Assembly: GCA_964426415.1 (NCBI GenBank)
Contig: CAYRQM010000051.1
Coordinates: forward strand, 1 to 11,000
Length of the DNA stretch: 11,000 bases
Direction: 5' to 3'
Origin: UBA3792 sp964426415
GTDB lineage: Bacteria > Bacillota > Clostridia > Christensenellales > CAG-138
Translations under genes and position numbers: made by a program
Part shown: positions 1 to 8,057 of the stretch, one piece after another
Position numbering within the stretch: position 1 is the stretch's first letter
Layout of the letters: each line of letters starts with the position of its first letter
Notes under the pieces: model-generated
What the model was told of the DNA's origin: nothing
Database searches by the model: none
Seen by the model: only the letters and a program-made list of their open reading frames with translations

Positions 1-119
1 CCCCCTACACGCAATCCTCCCTCACTTTTACCCGGAACTATTTTACACCAACTATTTTGTGGAAATGCCCCTTGGATTGTAAGAAAATGTCACAAATATG
101 TCAATTCTTTGGGATTGTG

Positions 120-147
120 TTGCAAGATTTTGTCGATGTGTTACAAT
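120..147 (+). promoter_or_regulatory. Sigma-A-type extended -10 promoter of the lipoprotein gene
   Basis: A -35-like TTGCAA (120-125) is separated by 16 bp from TACAAT (142-147), which is preceded by TGT (139-141), giving an extended -10 (TGnTACAAT). Transcription would begin near 154, leaving a leader of about 15 nt just long enough for the AAGGAG at 158-163. The AT-rich DNA upstream (about 36-118) contains short direct repeats (AACTATTTT at 36-44 and 50-58; GGATTGT at 74-80 and 112-118) whose meaning is unclear. No gene is seen in 1-168. Confidence 0.6.
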
Positions 148-168
148 GGAATCGCAAAAGGAGAACGT

Positions 169-2151
169 ATGATGCATTTGAAAAAATGGGGCTTGCTGCT
201 GCTTGCGGCACTGCTGCCGCTGACCGGCTGCATACACGGAGAGCAAGCCGCCCTCCACACCATTTCGCAGGTCACCGCCGCGCCCGAAACCGTCGCGCCG
301 CGCAATTTCCGACAAGCGTCCGCCGTGACGATGCTGGATTTGCCTGCCACCTCCAACCGCACCTATTACAGCTTGGGCGAGGGCTATGTTTTAGCGACGT
401 ATATGGACTACGGCGAAACAGACACCACCGCCTATGTGCAAATCATGGACGTGGTGGAACAGAAAATCGTAAAGGAAATCTCTTTTTCCAGCGTGGGCAG
501 CATCTTTTTGACGCCCAACGCGGACGGCACGTTTTTGCTTTCGGACGACCACGGCGTACAGTATTCCATACTTGACGAGAATTTGCAGACCGTGTCCACG
601 TTTACGGTGGCGGCGGAGGGCGGGCAATTCTCCCCCGATCGCACCCTGTATTACTTCGTCAAAGACCGCATCCTGTATCGGCAAACCATCGCCACGGGCG
701 TGGTGGAGGAAGTGCCCGTGCAGCAGTCGCTGCGGTTTTCCTACTTGATTTCCATGGGGCAGGACGGTCTTTTAGCGCTGGAGGCGTTCGTTTCGGAATA
801 CAACACCGACACCTGCTTTTGCGCGTTGGATCCGACGACGGGCAGCATCCGCCTGTTGCTTTCCTCCGTCACCTCGGTCGCGCCGTATGGCACGGCGGGA
901 GAGCTTACCGCGCTGCAGCTCAACGAGGTCGATTACACCTACCGCGTGCTGTATGGCGATTTGCTGCACGGAAATAGGGTGTCGTATCTCTCGACGAAGT
1001 ATTTGGGTTCGGACGCGCTCGACTGTTCGCTTCTGCCCAATTCGCCCTATCTGATGCAGTTTATCGAGCTGTTGACCGACGAATGGGACGACGCCTTTAC
1101 CTATCAAACCGCCGTCTGCCGCTTGGGCGACACCATTTCCCGCTGCGACCTGACCGCCTACGGGCTGGAAGCGGGGCTTTGGAGCGCGACCTATCTGCCG
1201 GAAGGCGACTTGATCATTGCGGACGTCTATTCGGACGGCGCTTCCCATCCGTATTTGATTGACTGCACCAAGCTGGACTTTACGGACGTAAGCGTTTCGG
1301 AGCAGATTGCCTATCAAGCCGTTGACACAGGCATCCTTGCCGATTGGAAAACGGATCGGGACGGCGTCGCCGTGGCGGAGAATCTCGCCGCGCTGCGCGC
1401 TAAAGCAGACGCCATCGAAGCGCAATACGGCGTGACCATACTGTTTTCCAACCAGTGCGAACGGGCTTGCTACCAAACGGATTATGACGTGCAGACCACG
1501 GACGAAGCCGACTTTTCCGACGAAGCGACCTGCATTGAAAACGCGCTTACGCAAATAGAAACGGCGCTCAAGCTGTACCCCGACCGCTACCTCACACAGT
1601 TTCAAAACGGTGCGGGCGAGTGCGGGCTGCGCTTTTTGCTGGTGGGAAAGATCAAGAGCGACTATGGCGCCATCGGCTTTTTTGAGGGGCGCGGCGCATG
1701 GTACAACGTCACGCTCGACATTACGCAATGGAACTTGGAATCCTCGGTGCATCACGAGCTGTGGCACTCCGCCGAAAGCAAGCTGGACGCAAGCGGCTGT
1801 GCCTCGTTCCTAAACGGCGACTGGGACGCGTGCAACCCCGACGGCTTTTCCTATTTCTACAGCTATGTGGATACCGACGCGTCGTACGAGCAATACGTCT
1901 ACGCGATGCATCCGGGAAAGGATAACGACCTGTTCTTTGCCGACGATTACGCGCTCACCTTCCCCACCGAGGATCGTGCGCGGCTGATGGAGTACATGAT
2001 GGCGACATGGTTTGAAGGAGACGCGAAAAAGCTCATGACGCACCCCGCGCTGTTGGCGAAAATGCAGCTGCTGGCGGACGCGCTGCGAACGGGCTTCGAT
2101 ACCACCGATTGGGGAAGCGTCCGTTGGGAGCGCTATTTGCCCGCCGCCTAA
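169..2151 (+). CDS. Lipoprotein with HExxH zinc-metallopeptidase motif
   Basis: The 660-aa product begins with a lipoprotein signal: two Lys (5-6), a hydrophobic stretch (about 7-18) and the lipobox LTGC ending at Cys21, so it should be lipid-anchored on the outside of the membrane. I chose ATG 169 because AAGGAG lies 5 nt upstream; ATG 172 is equally usable. The in-frame ATG at 109 lies upstream of the promoter. Residues about 40-420 are rich in beta-like alternating segments with repeated Tyr/Asp-rich strands and could form a propeller; no family is recognised. The C-terminal part has HELWH at 529-533, the HExxH zinc-site pattern of metallopeptidases, and Glu601 in a following TED segment is a candidate third ligand. 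The gene stands alone between its own promoter and terminator. Peptidase activity is inferred from the motif only; the substrate is unknown. Cysteines in the mature part could form disulfides. Confidence 0.8.
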   Translation: MMHLKKWGLLLLAALLPLTGCIHGEQAALHTISQVTAAPETVAPRNFRQASAVTMLDLPATSNRTYYSLGEGYVLATYMDYGETDTTAYVQIMDVVEQKIVKEISFSSVGSIFLTPNADGTFLLSDDHGVQYSILDENLQTVSTFTVAAEGGQFSPDRTLYYFVKDRILYRQTIATGVVEEVPVQQSLRFSYLISMGQDGLLALEAFVSEYNTDTCFCALDPTTGSIRLLLSSVTSVAPYGTAGELTALQLNEVDYTYRVLYGDLLHGNRVSYLSTKYLGSDALDCSLLPNSPYLMQFIELLTDEWDDAFTYQTAVCRLGDTISRCDLTAYGLEAGLWSATYLPEGDLIIADVYSDGASHPYLIDCTKLDFTDVSVSEQIAYQAVDTGILADWKTDRDGVAVAENLAALRAKADAIEAQYGVTILFSNQCERACYQTDYDVQTTDEADFSDEATCIENALTQIETALKLYPDRYLTQFQNGAGECGLRFLLVGKIKSDYGAIGFFEGRGAWYNVTLDITQWNLESSVHHELWHSAESKLDASGCASFLNGDWDACNPDGFSYFYSYVDTDASYEQYVYAMHPGKDNDLFFADDYALTFPTEDRARLMEYMMATWFEGDAKKLMTHPALLAKMQLLADALRTGFDTTDWGSVRWERYLPAA

Positions 2152-2167
2152 CCCGTGCAACTTTTTT

Positions 2168-2195
2168 GCGACGCCCTGTGCGTCGCTTTCTTTAT
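2168..2195 (+). terminator. Rho-independent terminator after the lipoprotein gene
   Basis: A perfect 7-bp stem, GCGACGC (2168-2174) and GCGTCGC (2180-2186), with a 5-nt loop is followed directly by TTTCTTTAT. It lies 17 nt past the stop codon and should end the lipoprotein transcript. Confidence 0.75.
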
Positions 2196-2202
2196 AACAA
2201 AA

Positions 2203-2221
2203 GGGCCGCAGCTTGCGACCC
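2203..2221. other. Second intergenic hairpin
   Basis: GGGCCGCA (2203-2210) and TGCGACCC (2214-2221) form an 8-position stem with one mismatch and a 3-nt loop. On the + strand it is followed by AAAGG rather than T's; on the - strand it is followed by CCCTTTTG, so it could terminate leftward transcription, though no - strand gene is seen here. The rest of 2222-2320 has no ORF I believe; a small dyad CGCG-AAG-CGCG occurs at 2281-2291. Confidence 0.4.
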
Positions 2222-2345
2222 AAAGGAAAGTGCTTGACTTGGCTTAGGAAAGCAGATTTGCCACGTTTGGCATATTCTCACGCGAAGCGCGCAATGTGAA
2301 TGTGATTTGAGGTTGTTCGCTTTTCCACAAGAAAATGTGGATTCC

Positions 2346-2366
2346 TTTGAAAAACTGCTTTTCAAA
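2346..2366. promoter_or_regulatory. Operator-like perfect dyad overlapping the -35 region
   Basis: TTTGAAAA (2346-2353) and TTTTCAAA (2359-2366) form a perfect 8-bp inverted repeat with a 5-nt centre. Its right half overlaps the candidate -35 (2359-2364) of the next promoter, a position typical of repressor operators. A smaller dyad, CCACA (2325-2329) and TGTGG (2336-2340), lies just upstream. No regulator gene is present in the window, so the binding protein is unknown. AT-rich dyads also occur by chance. Confidence 0.4.
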
Positions 2367-2388
2367 TGGCAGGGAAACAGGTTATAAT
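2359..2388 (+). promoter_or_regulatory. Candidate promoter of the three-gene operon
   Basis: TATAAT at 2383-2388 matches the -10 consensus exactly. The best -35 is TTTTCA at 2359-2364 (4 of 6, 18-bp spacer). The predicted start of transcription, about 2395, coincides with the A of the likely start codon, so the mRNA would be almost leaderless. No better promoter was seen between the preceding terminator and the gene; TTGACT at 2234-2239 has no matching -10. Confidence 0.5.
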
Positions 2389-2394
2389 GGGAGC

Positions 2395-5300
2395 ATGAAA
2401 TCGTTTGAGAAAAAATGGTATGGGGACGCCCTATCGACGCTGCTGCAAACGCTTGGCGGCTCGCAGCGCGTGCTGCGTGCGCAATGGGAAGCGGACGGGC
2501 TGTTCGACGCGCTTGCGAAGCTGACGCCAAGCAAGGATGCGGTCTGTGAAGAAACGCTGTTTGCTTGTCTTCCCACCATGACGCGCATGGCGCCAACGCC
2601 CAAGGAAGGCTGGCTTCTTGCCGTATTTTCCTACCTGCAAAACGGGCTGTATCCCGATGCCGCCTATATCGCGCCTGACGCGGCGCAATGTGCGGCATTT
2701 ACCCTGTATACGACGCTCCTTTCGGCAGCCATTGCATACGAAGCGACGCTGCGTCCCTACGACCCGCTGACGGATGTGCAGTTTTGCACGGATGCGGAGC
2801 GTGCCGCCTGCTTGGTCGCTTCCGAATACGATGCGTTTGTGCGTGCCGTTTCGGATGCGCATTACTTGACGCTTTTGCGCATTGCACGGGAGCGGATGCC
2901 CTTTGACCCGCTTTCGCACACGGCGGGCGTACACCATTTAGCGGTGCATACGGCGCGGCAGATGCGCGCCTGCGGCGTTCCCATCGATGTGGCGCTGGTC
3001 TGTGCCGCCTCGCTCAGCCACGACATCGGCAAGTTTGGCTGCCGCGGCGACGATGCGGCGCGCACGCCCTATTTGCACTACTATTACACAGATCGCTGGC
3101 TGAAGCAAAACGGCTTGCCCCACATCGCCCACATTGCCGCCAATCACAGCACATGGGATTTGGAATATGAAAACCTGCCTGCGGAGCTTTTGACGCTGAT
3201 CTATGCAGATTTTCGCGTGCGGGGAAGTCGGCAGCCAGACGGACATGAGCGCATTACCATCCGATCGCTGCCCGAAGCGGGCGAAACCATCCTGCACAAG
3301 CTGGCGAATGTGGACGACGCCAAGCGCCGCCGCTACGCCTTGGTGGTGCAAAAGCTGTGCGATTTTGAGGTCTATTGCCTGTACCTTGGCGTGAATCCGG
3401 ACGCGTACAGCGACGCGCTGCTGCCCGCCCGTCACGAGAACGCCGCGCTGATGACGGACGCCGAATCGGTGAACGCGCTCAAGCGGTTGTCCATCGCGCA
3501 CAGCTTGCAGTTGATGCACTCCGTCAACACAAGCGCTTCCTTTGAACGCTTGCTGGAGCGTGCGCGCAGCGAAAAGTATTACGAAACCATCCGCACCTAT
3601 CTCAATTTGTTCGACGAATACTTCGCCTACATGACCGTTTCCCACAAGCTGCAGCTGTTGAGCCTGCTGTATGAGCTGCTCATGCACCACGAACGGGATG
3701 TGCGGCGGCAGGCGGCACAGTTGATGGGGCGCATCCTTGCCAACAGCGGCGTGCAGTACCGCAAGGACTTGCCTGCGCTTGCGCCCGACACCGCCATTGC
3801 GCCCACCCTTTCCGAGATGCTCGCCCAATCTGCGGCGCTGTGGGACACCTATCTGACGCTGCTTTTGTCGCCCGACCCGACCATCGAGAAGCGGCATTGC
3901 CTGCGCATCGAAAACTCGCTGAAAATCGTCGTAGGCAGCGTGCTGACCAACTGCAATCCTGCCGATGTGCGCCTGTATCTGAACCCATATTTGCGGCGGT
4001 TTTCGGGCGAGCTGCAAGGGATTCGCTTTACCCTTTGCGACAGCATCACCCACGTTCCCGCCCAATTCTACACGCCCGACGAGCTGCACATGCTGCTTGC
4101 CTTTTTGGAGCCGATGCTCTTTGGCGCAAGCAAGAATGAAACCATCTGCGGGCTGCGCGCCTTGGAATACCTTGCGGCGCACCGCCGCGCCGACGTGCAG
4201 GCAAACGCGCTTGCCCTGCTCCAAAAGACGCAGTACGCTGCGGGCAGCGCCGAATCGTTCCTTGCCGACGCGCTCAAAAATCACCTCTCCGATTCGCCCT
4301 TCCTTCCGCCCGCGCTGCACGTTTCCGAGCTGTACTTAGACAATCTCAAGACCGCCGTGCATTGGACGACGAAGGAAGTCAACATCGACCGCCTTTTGGC
4401 GTATGCCGCCGTGCATCCCGAGGAAGCGTTCCACATCGCCGCGCATTTGGGCAATCTTTTGCTGGTGGCGGAGCATTTGCCCGTGCGCGAACACGCGGCA
4501 AACGCGCTGATGGCGCTTTCCGAACGCCTCAGCACGGAGGACGTAAACGAAGTTGCCATTGATCTTTGTCGCGGGTTGGAGGGCGGCCGCACCGAATCCT
4601 CTCGCTTTCTTGCGCCGTGCTTGGCGCACCTCGCGCGGCGGCTGCCCGCGGGGCAGCTGGACGAAATCCTTGCCATGCTGGAATCGTTGGTACGCACCGG
4701 TAGCGCAGGCGCAGCGGGCGCGGCGCTGTCCGTCTTTGGCGCAATGCTGTGCGATTGGATTGCATCGAACGACGATACGCCCGCCTCCACAGCGGTGCGT
4801 CGGCGCATCGTGGGCGCCTTGATGTGCGGATTGGCGCATTACAGCGACGCCGTGCATCGCGCCGCGCTGACCGTCTTTTGCCGCGACGTCTTCGGCAATT
4901 GTGCCGTTCCGCTTTCGGGTCGGCGCGCACTCTTTATGGACGTTGCCAAAAAGCTTCTCACCATCGTGTCCGAGCGCATCGACAACGACATCACGTTCTT
5001 CAACACCGCCGCGATGCTGAATCACCTGTATCGCATGATTCTGCTGTCCGAAGTGGATCTTGGCGCGTTTGTCTTTGCGCCGCCGCCCGACGTCGCGTTT
5101 TTCCCCGGCACGTTCGACCCGTTCTCCGAAGGACACAAGCGCATCGTGACCGAGATTCGCAAGCTTGGCTTCACGGTCTATCTTGCGGTGGACGAGTTCT
5201 CTTGGTCGAAGCGCACACAGCCCAAGCTGCTGCGGCGGCAGATCGCGCTGATGTCCGTGGCGGACTGCGCGAACGTCTATCTGTTTCCCGACGAAATTCC

Positions 5301-7149
5301 CATCAACATCGCCTACCCGCCCGACGTGGCGCGGCTGTTATCCCTCTTCCCCACCCGTGCGGTCTACTTGGTCGCGGGCAGCGATGTCATTGAGAACGCA
5401 TCGGCATACGCCATTCCCGCTTCCGAACACGGTGCGGCGTCCATGCATCATATCCTGTTTCGGCGCAATCGCAGCGCCGAGACGGAAGCGAGCGCGTTGG
5501 CGCGGGCGCGTTTGACGGGCAAGGTCATCGAACTGACCATTCCGCCCTATTTTGAGGACGTAAGCTCCAGCCGTATTCGAGACTGCATCGACCAAAACAT
5601 CGAAGTCTCCGGCATGATCGACCCCGTTGCGGAATCGTTCATTCGGGAAAAGGGTCTGTATTTGCGCACGCCGCAGTACAAGCGTTCCCTGCAGCCCGAA
5701 TCCAGTGTGTATGCAGTGCTCGATCACATCACGGCGCAGGACGCGCATCGACTTTCGACGCTTGCCGCCCCCTTCGCCCTTGCCCTAAACGGCGCGCTGC
5801 AAAGCGGACACGGGCTTGCCGTCTTGCTTTCGCACGGCGATGCGCCTGCATACGGCGCCGTCTACGGGCGCACGGTGAACGCGGGTGAGCTGTTCGATTG
5901 CTTGACAAGCGCGGCACGCACCGAGTATGTGCGGCAGCACGCTTCGGGCAAGATTTTCTTGGTGGAGGGCTGCGTTGCACGAACCGCCAACGAAGCGGCG
6001 GAGCTGGTCAATACGCTGCTGACGGAAAGCCTTGGCAGCGATCACACCTATGCGCTCTATCGGCGTGCGCCAAACGACGCGCTGCTGTTTGAAGCGCTGA
6101 CGCAAAAGGGCTTCTTGCCAGCGGGCTGCGACGAGGTCTTGCTGGTGGATATGCAAGCGCCCGTAGTCATTACGCTGGACGCGTTTATGCGGCTGAAAGA
6201 ACCGTTTGCCTACGATCCCGAAGTGACCGCCTGCGTCTATCACGCCCGCAAGAGGCTGCTCGGCGCGCTGTGCGACACCTTCCCCGGCACGTTGATTTTG
6301 GGCTTTGACGCGGCGCGCATCAACCATGCGCTTGTCGAAAAGGTGCTGCGCTACAACGGCGTTTGGGGACTTCCCGAACAACCGCGCAAGCTTGGGCCGT
6401 ATATGTGCGTGCCGTACAGCAAAACCATGTCAGACATCGTGGCGCCCAACACCGTCACCAAAGCGTTACATGTCGAAAAGGTCTTTGCCGAGGATATGCG
6501 GCATTTCACCATCGAGGAATCCGCAGGCTATTCGCCGCTTGTCAATCAGCTTGCGGTCATTCGCTCGTTCCATCGTCCCGTGCTGCTTGTGGACGATCTG
6601 CTGCACAACGGCTATCGCATCGAAAAGCTGAGTCCGCTGTTTGCAAAGGCAGGCATTCAAGTCGAAAAAATCTTGGTCGGCGTGCTGAGCGGACGCGGCA
6701 AGGATCTGATGCAGACCCAATCGCGTGACGTGGACGCGGTCTACTGGGTGCCAAACCTGCGCTACTGGTTTACGGAAAGCCTGCTGTACCCCTTTATCGG
6801 CGGCGACAGCGTGCGCCGTGCCGACGCTTCCGCAAACGCAACGCTACCCTCCATCAATTTGATCTGGCCGTATCAGTCGCCAAACTTTTTGCGGGACGTT
6901 TCGCCCGCAAAGCGCCGCGCACTGTCCGAAACGGCGCTGTCCAACACCTATGACATCCTGCACACGCTGGAACAGCGCTATCGGATGCTGTACCATCGCA
7001 GCATGACGCTGGCACGACTTGGGGAAGCGCTGCTTTGCCCCATGCTGCCCGATCGCGGGCGTGCCGTGGGCTACGATGGGAGCGTGTCCGCCTCCACCTA
7101 TGTGCAGGACGACATCGACCGCATGAAGCGGCTTTCGGAGGAAGTATGA
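2395..7149 (+). CDS. Giant HD / NadD-like nucleotidyltransferase / PRTase-like multidomain protein
   Basis: A 1584-aa protein without signal peptide or clear membrane segment, so cytoplasmic. Domains in order: HD phosphohydrolase-like (about 150-330), with histidines at 180-181, the SHDIGK core (His209, Asp210) and a late Asp272; an alpha-helical HEAT-like stretch (about 380-880); a NadD-like adenylyltransferase (about 898-1100), with GTFDPFSEGH at 905-914, an AGSDV segment, SSSRIR at 1057-1062 and a NadD-like C-terminal end; a GNAT-like segment (about 1130-1245, weak); and a phosphoribosyltransferase-like region (about 1290-1500) with a PRPP-loop-like LVDDLLHNG around Asp1400-Asp1401. NadD enzymes adenylate nicotinate mononucleotide; HD proteins of the YqeK type, which hydrolyse dinucleoside polyphosphates, are often encoded beside nadD. 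NAD-related chemistry is therefore a reasonable inference, but the substrate is unproven. ATG 2395 is chosen although its only purine-rich tract (GGGAG, 2389-2393) is 1 nt away; the alternative ATG 2335 has no ribosome site. The 3' end overlaps the next start (ATGA). Confidence 0.85.
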   Translation: MKSFEKKWYGDALSTLLQTLGGSQRVLRAQWEADGLFDALAKLTPSKDAVCEETLFACLPTMTRMAPTPKEGWLLAVFSYLQNGLYPDAAYIAPDAAQCAAFTLYTTLLSAAIAYEATLRPYDPLTDVQFCTDAERAACLVASEYDAFVRAVSDAHYLTLLRIARERMPFDPLSHTAGVHHLAVHTARQMRACGVPIDVALVCAASLSHDIGKFGCRGDDAARTPYLHYYYTDRWLKQNGLPHIAHIAANHSTWDLEYENLPAELLTLIYADFRVRGSRQPDGHERITIRSLPEAGETILHKLANVDDAKRRRYALVVQKLCDFEVYCLYLGVNPDAYSDALLPARHENAALMTDAESVNALKRLSIAHSLQLMHSVNTSASFERLLERARSEKYYETIRTYLNLFDEYFAYMTVSHKLQLLSLLYELLMHHERDVRRQAAQLMGRILANSGVQYRKDLPALAPDTAIAPTLSEMLAQSAALWDTYLTLLLSPDPTIEKRHCLRIENSLKIVVGSVLTNCNPADVRLYLNPYLRRFSGELQGIRFTLCDSITHVPAQFYTPDELHMLLAFLEPMLFGASKNETICGLRALEYLAAHRRADVQANALALLQKTQYAAGSAESFLADALKNHLSDSPFLPPALHVSELYLDNLKTAVHWTTKEVNIDRLLAYAAVHPEEAFHIAAHLGNLLLVAEHLPVREHAANALMALSERLSTEDVNEVAIDLCRGLEGGRTESSRFLAPCLAHLARRLPAGQLDEILAMLESLVRTGSAGAAGAALSVFGAMLCDWIASNDDTPASTAVRRRIVGALMCGLAHYSDAVHRAALTVFCRDVFGNCAVPLSGRRALFMDVAKKLLTIVSERIDNDITFFNTAAMLNHLYRMILLSEVDLGAFVFAPPPDVAFFPGTFDPFSEGHKRIVTEIRKLGFTVYLAVDEFSWSKRTQPKLLRRQIALMSVADCANVYLFPDEIPINIAYPPDVARLLSLFPTRAVYLVAGSDVIENASAYAIPASEHGAASMHHILFRRNRSAETEASALARARLTGKVIELTIPPYFEDVSSSRIRDCIDQNIEVSGMIDPVAESFIREKGLYLRTPQYKRSLQPESSVYAVLDHITAQDAHRLSTLAAPFALALNGALQSGHGLAVLLSHGDAPAYGAVYGRTVNAGELFDCLTSAARTEYVRQHASGKIFLVEGCVARTANEAAELVNTLLTESLGSDHTYALYRRAPNDALLFEALTQKGFLPAGCDEVLLVDMQAPVVITLDAFMRLKEPFAYDPEVTACVYHARKRLLGALCDTFPGTLILGFDAARINHALVEKVLRYNGVWGLPEQPRKLGPYMCVPYSKTMSDIVAPNTVTKALHVEKVFAEDMRHFTIEESAGYSPLVNQLAVIRSFHRPVLLVDDLLHNGYRIEKLSPLFAKAGIQVEKILVGVLSGRGKDLMQTQSRDVDAVYWVPNLRYWFTESLLYPFIGGDSVRRADASANATLPSINLIWPYQSPNFLRDVSPAKRRALSETALSNTYDILHTLEQRYRMLYHRSMTLARLGEALLCPMLPDRGRAVGYDGSVSASTYVQDDIDRMKRLSEEV

Positions 7150-8057
7150 AAAATTGCATCTCCCCCATCCGAAAAACGCACGGCTTGTCCCTGCAGCTGG
7201 TGGGCTTGGGCGACGTGGGCGGCACGCTCTTGACGGGGCTTGTGCTGTTGGGCGATTGCATTGACGAGATTGGCATTTACGACCCCGATCAACGGCGTGT
7301 GGCGCGTTACGAACAGGAGCTGAACCAAGTCCTGCCCGTTTTGGGGCATCACCCGCGTGTGCATGGGCTTTGGCAGGACGAATTGTTCGTGGACTGCGAC
7401 GCGTTCGTCTTTACGGCGTCGGCAGGCGTTCCGCCCGTAGGCAGCGCCGTCAAGGATGTGCGCATGGCACAATTCGACAAAAACCGCGCCATTCTGACGC
7501 CCTATGCCAAGCAGGCGGTAAAGCTTGGGTATGGCGGTTTGTTCTTTCAGGTGTCCGATCCCGTCGATTTGCTGTGTCAGGTGGCGGCGGACGCGGGCGT
7601 ACCGAAGGCGCAGATTGTCGGCTGCGGGCTTGGCGTGATGCTGGCGCGGGCAAATGACGCGGCAACGCGGCTCGGCTGTTCCGATTTTTTGCAACATGGT
7701 CGCGTGTACGGACCCCACGGCGAAGGCTTGGTTGTCGCCAACGATACGGGCGACGGCTATGACGATGCGCTCTCGCAGCGGCTCACCCAAGCGGCGCTGA
7801 CAGCAAACCTGTCGGTGCGGGAAACAGGCTATAAGCCCTACATTGCGCCCGCGCTGTCGTCGGGCTGTCTCACCATCTTGGACGCGCTGCGCGGCAACTG
7901 GTTCTTTGGCAGCACCGCATACGATTCCATCTTCTTTGGCAGCCGCGTTCGCTTGACCAAAACGGGCGTCGAGCGGGAGCCGCTGCCAAATAACCCAATT
8001 CTGCTGGGGCGAATTTTGCAAACCATGGAGGCGTTGCGCGCATGGAAGATCGATTGA
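7146..8057 (+). CDS. Divergent lactate/malate dehydrogenase-fold protein
   Basis: The 303-aa length is typical of the LDH/MDH family. The N-terminus shows a Rossmann nucleotide loop, GLGDVGG (20-26), and an acidic residue at the end of the second strand (Asp46), which usually prefers NAD over NADP. The core follows the family layout: a SAGVPP segment, VSDPVD (136-141) where LDH/MDH usually has SNP, a GCGLG segment leading to Arg168, and GPHGE with His191 in the place of the catalytic histidine. The Asp that normally pairs with that histidine aligns with Met165, so ordinary lactate or malate oxidation is doubtful. The start is fixed by GGAGG (7137-7141) 4 nt upstream and by the ATGA overlap with the giant gene. 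The end overlaps the next gene by 16 bp, which suggests translational coupling. A specialised or non-catalytic NAD-binding role is an inference. Confidence 0.75.
   Translation: MKNCISPIRKTHGLSLQLVGLGDVGGTLLTGLVLLGDCIDEIGIYDPDQRRVARYEQELNQVLPVLGHHPRVHGLWQDELFVDCDAFVFTASAGVPPVGSAVKDVRMAQFDKNRAILTPYAKQAVKLGYGGLFFQVSDPVDLLCQVAADAGVPKAQIVGCGLGVMLARANDAATRLGCSDFLQHGRVYGPHGEGLVVANDTGDGYDDALSQRLTQAALTANLSVRETGYKPYIAPALSSGCLTILDALRGNWFFGSTAYDSIFFGSRVRLTKTGVEREPLPNNPILLGRILQTMEALRAWKID

Noticed and set aside
109..168. Upstream start for the lipoprotein gene at 109
   Set aside because: It lies upstream of the promoter, lacks a ribosome site, and would bury the lipoprotein signal behind extra residues.
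772..1767. 331-codon open frame on the - strand
   Set aside because: It is antisense to the lipoprotein gene, with shadow-type composition and no domain signal.
2938..4320. 460-codon open frame on the - strand
   Set aside because: It lies fully antisense to the giant gene, its product is rich in Arg, Gln, His and Val with no recognisable domain, and no ribosome site supports it. It is a shadow of GC-rich codon use.
7098..8021. 307-codon open frame on the - strand
   Set aside because: It is antisense to the dehydrogenase-fold gene, which has clear family motifs and a good start.
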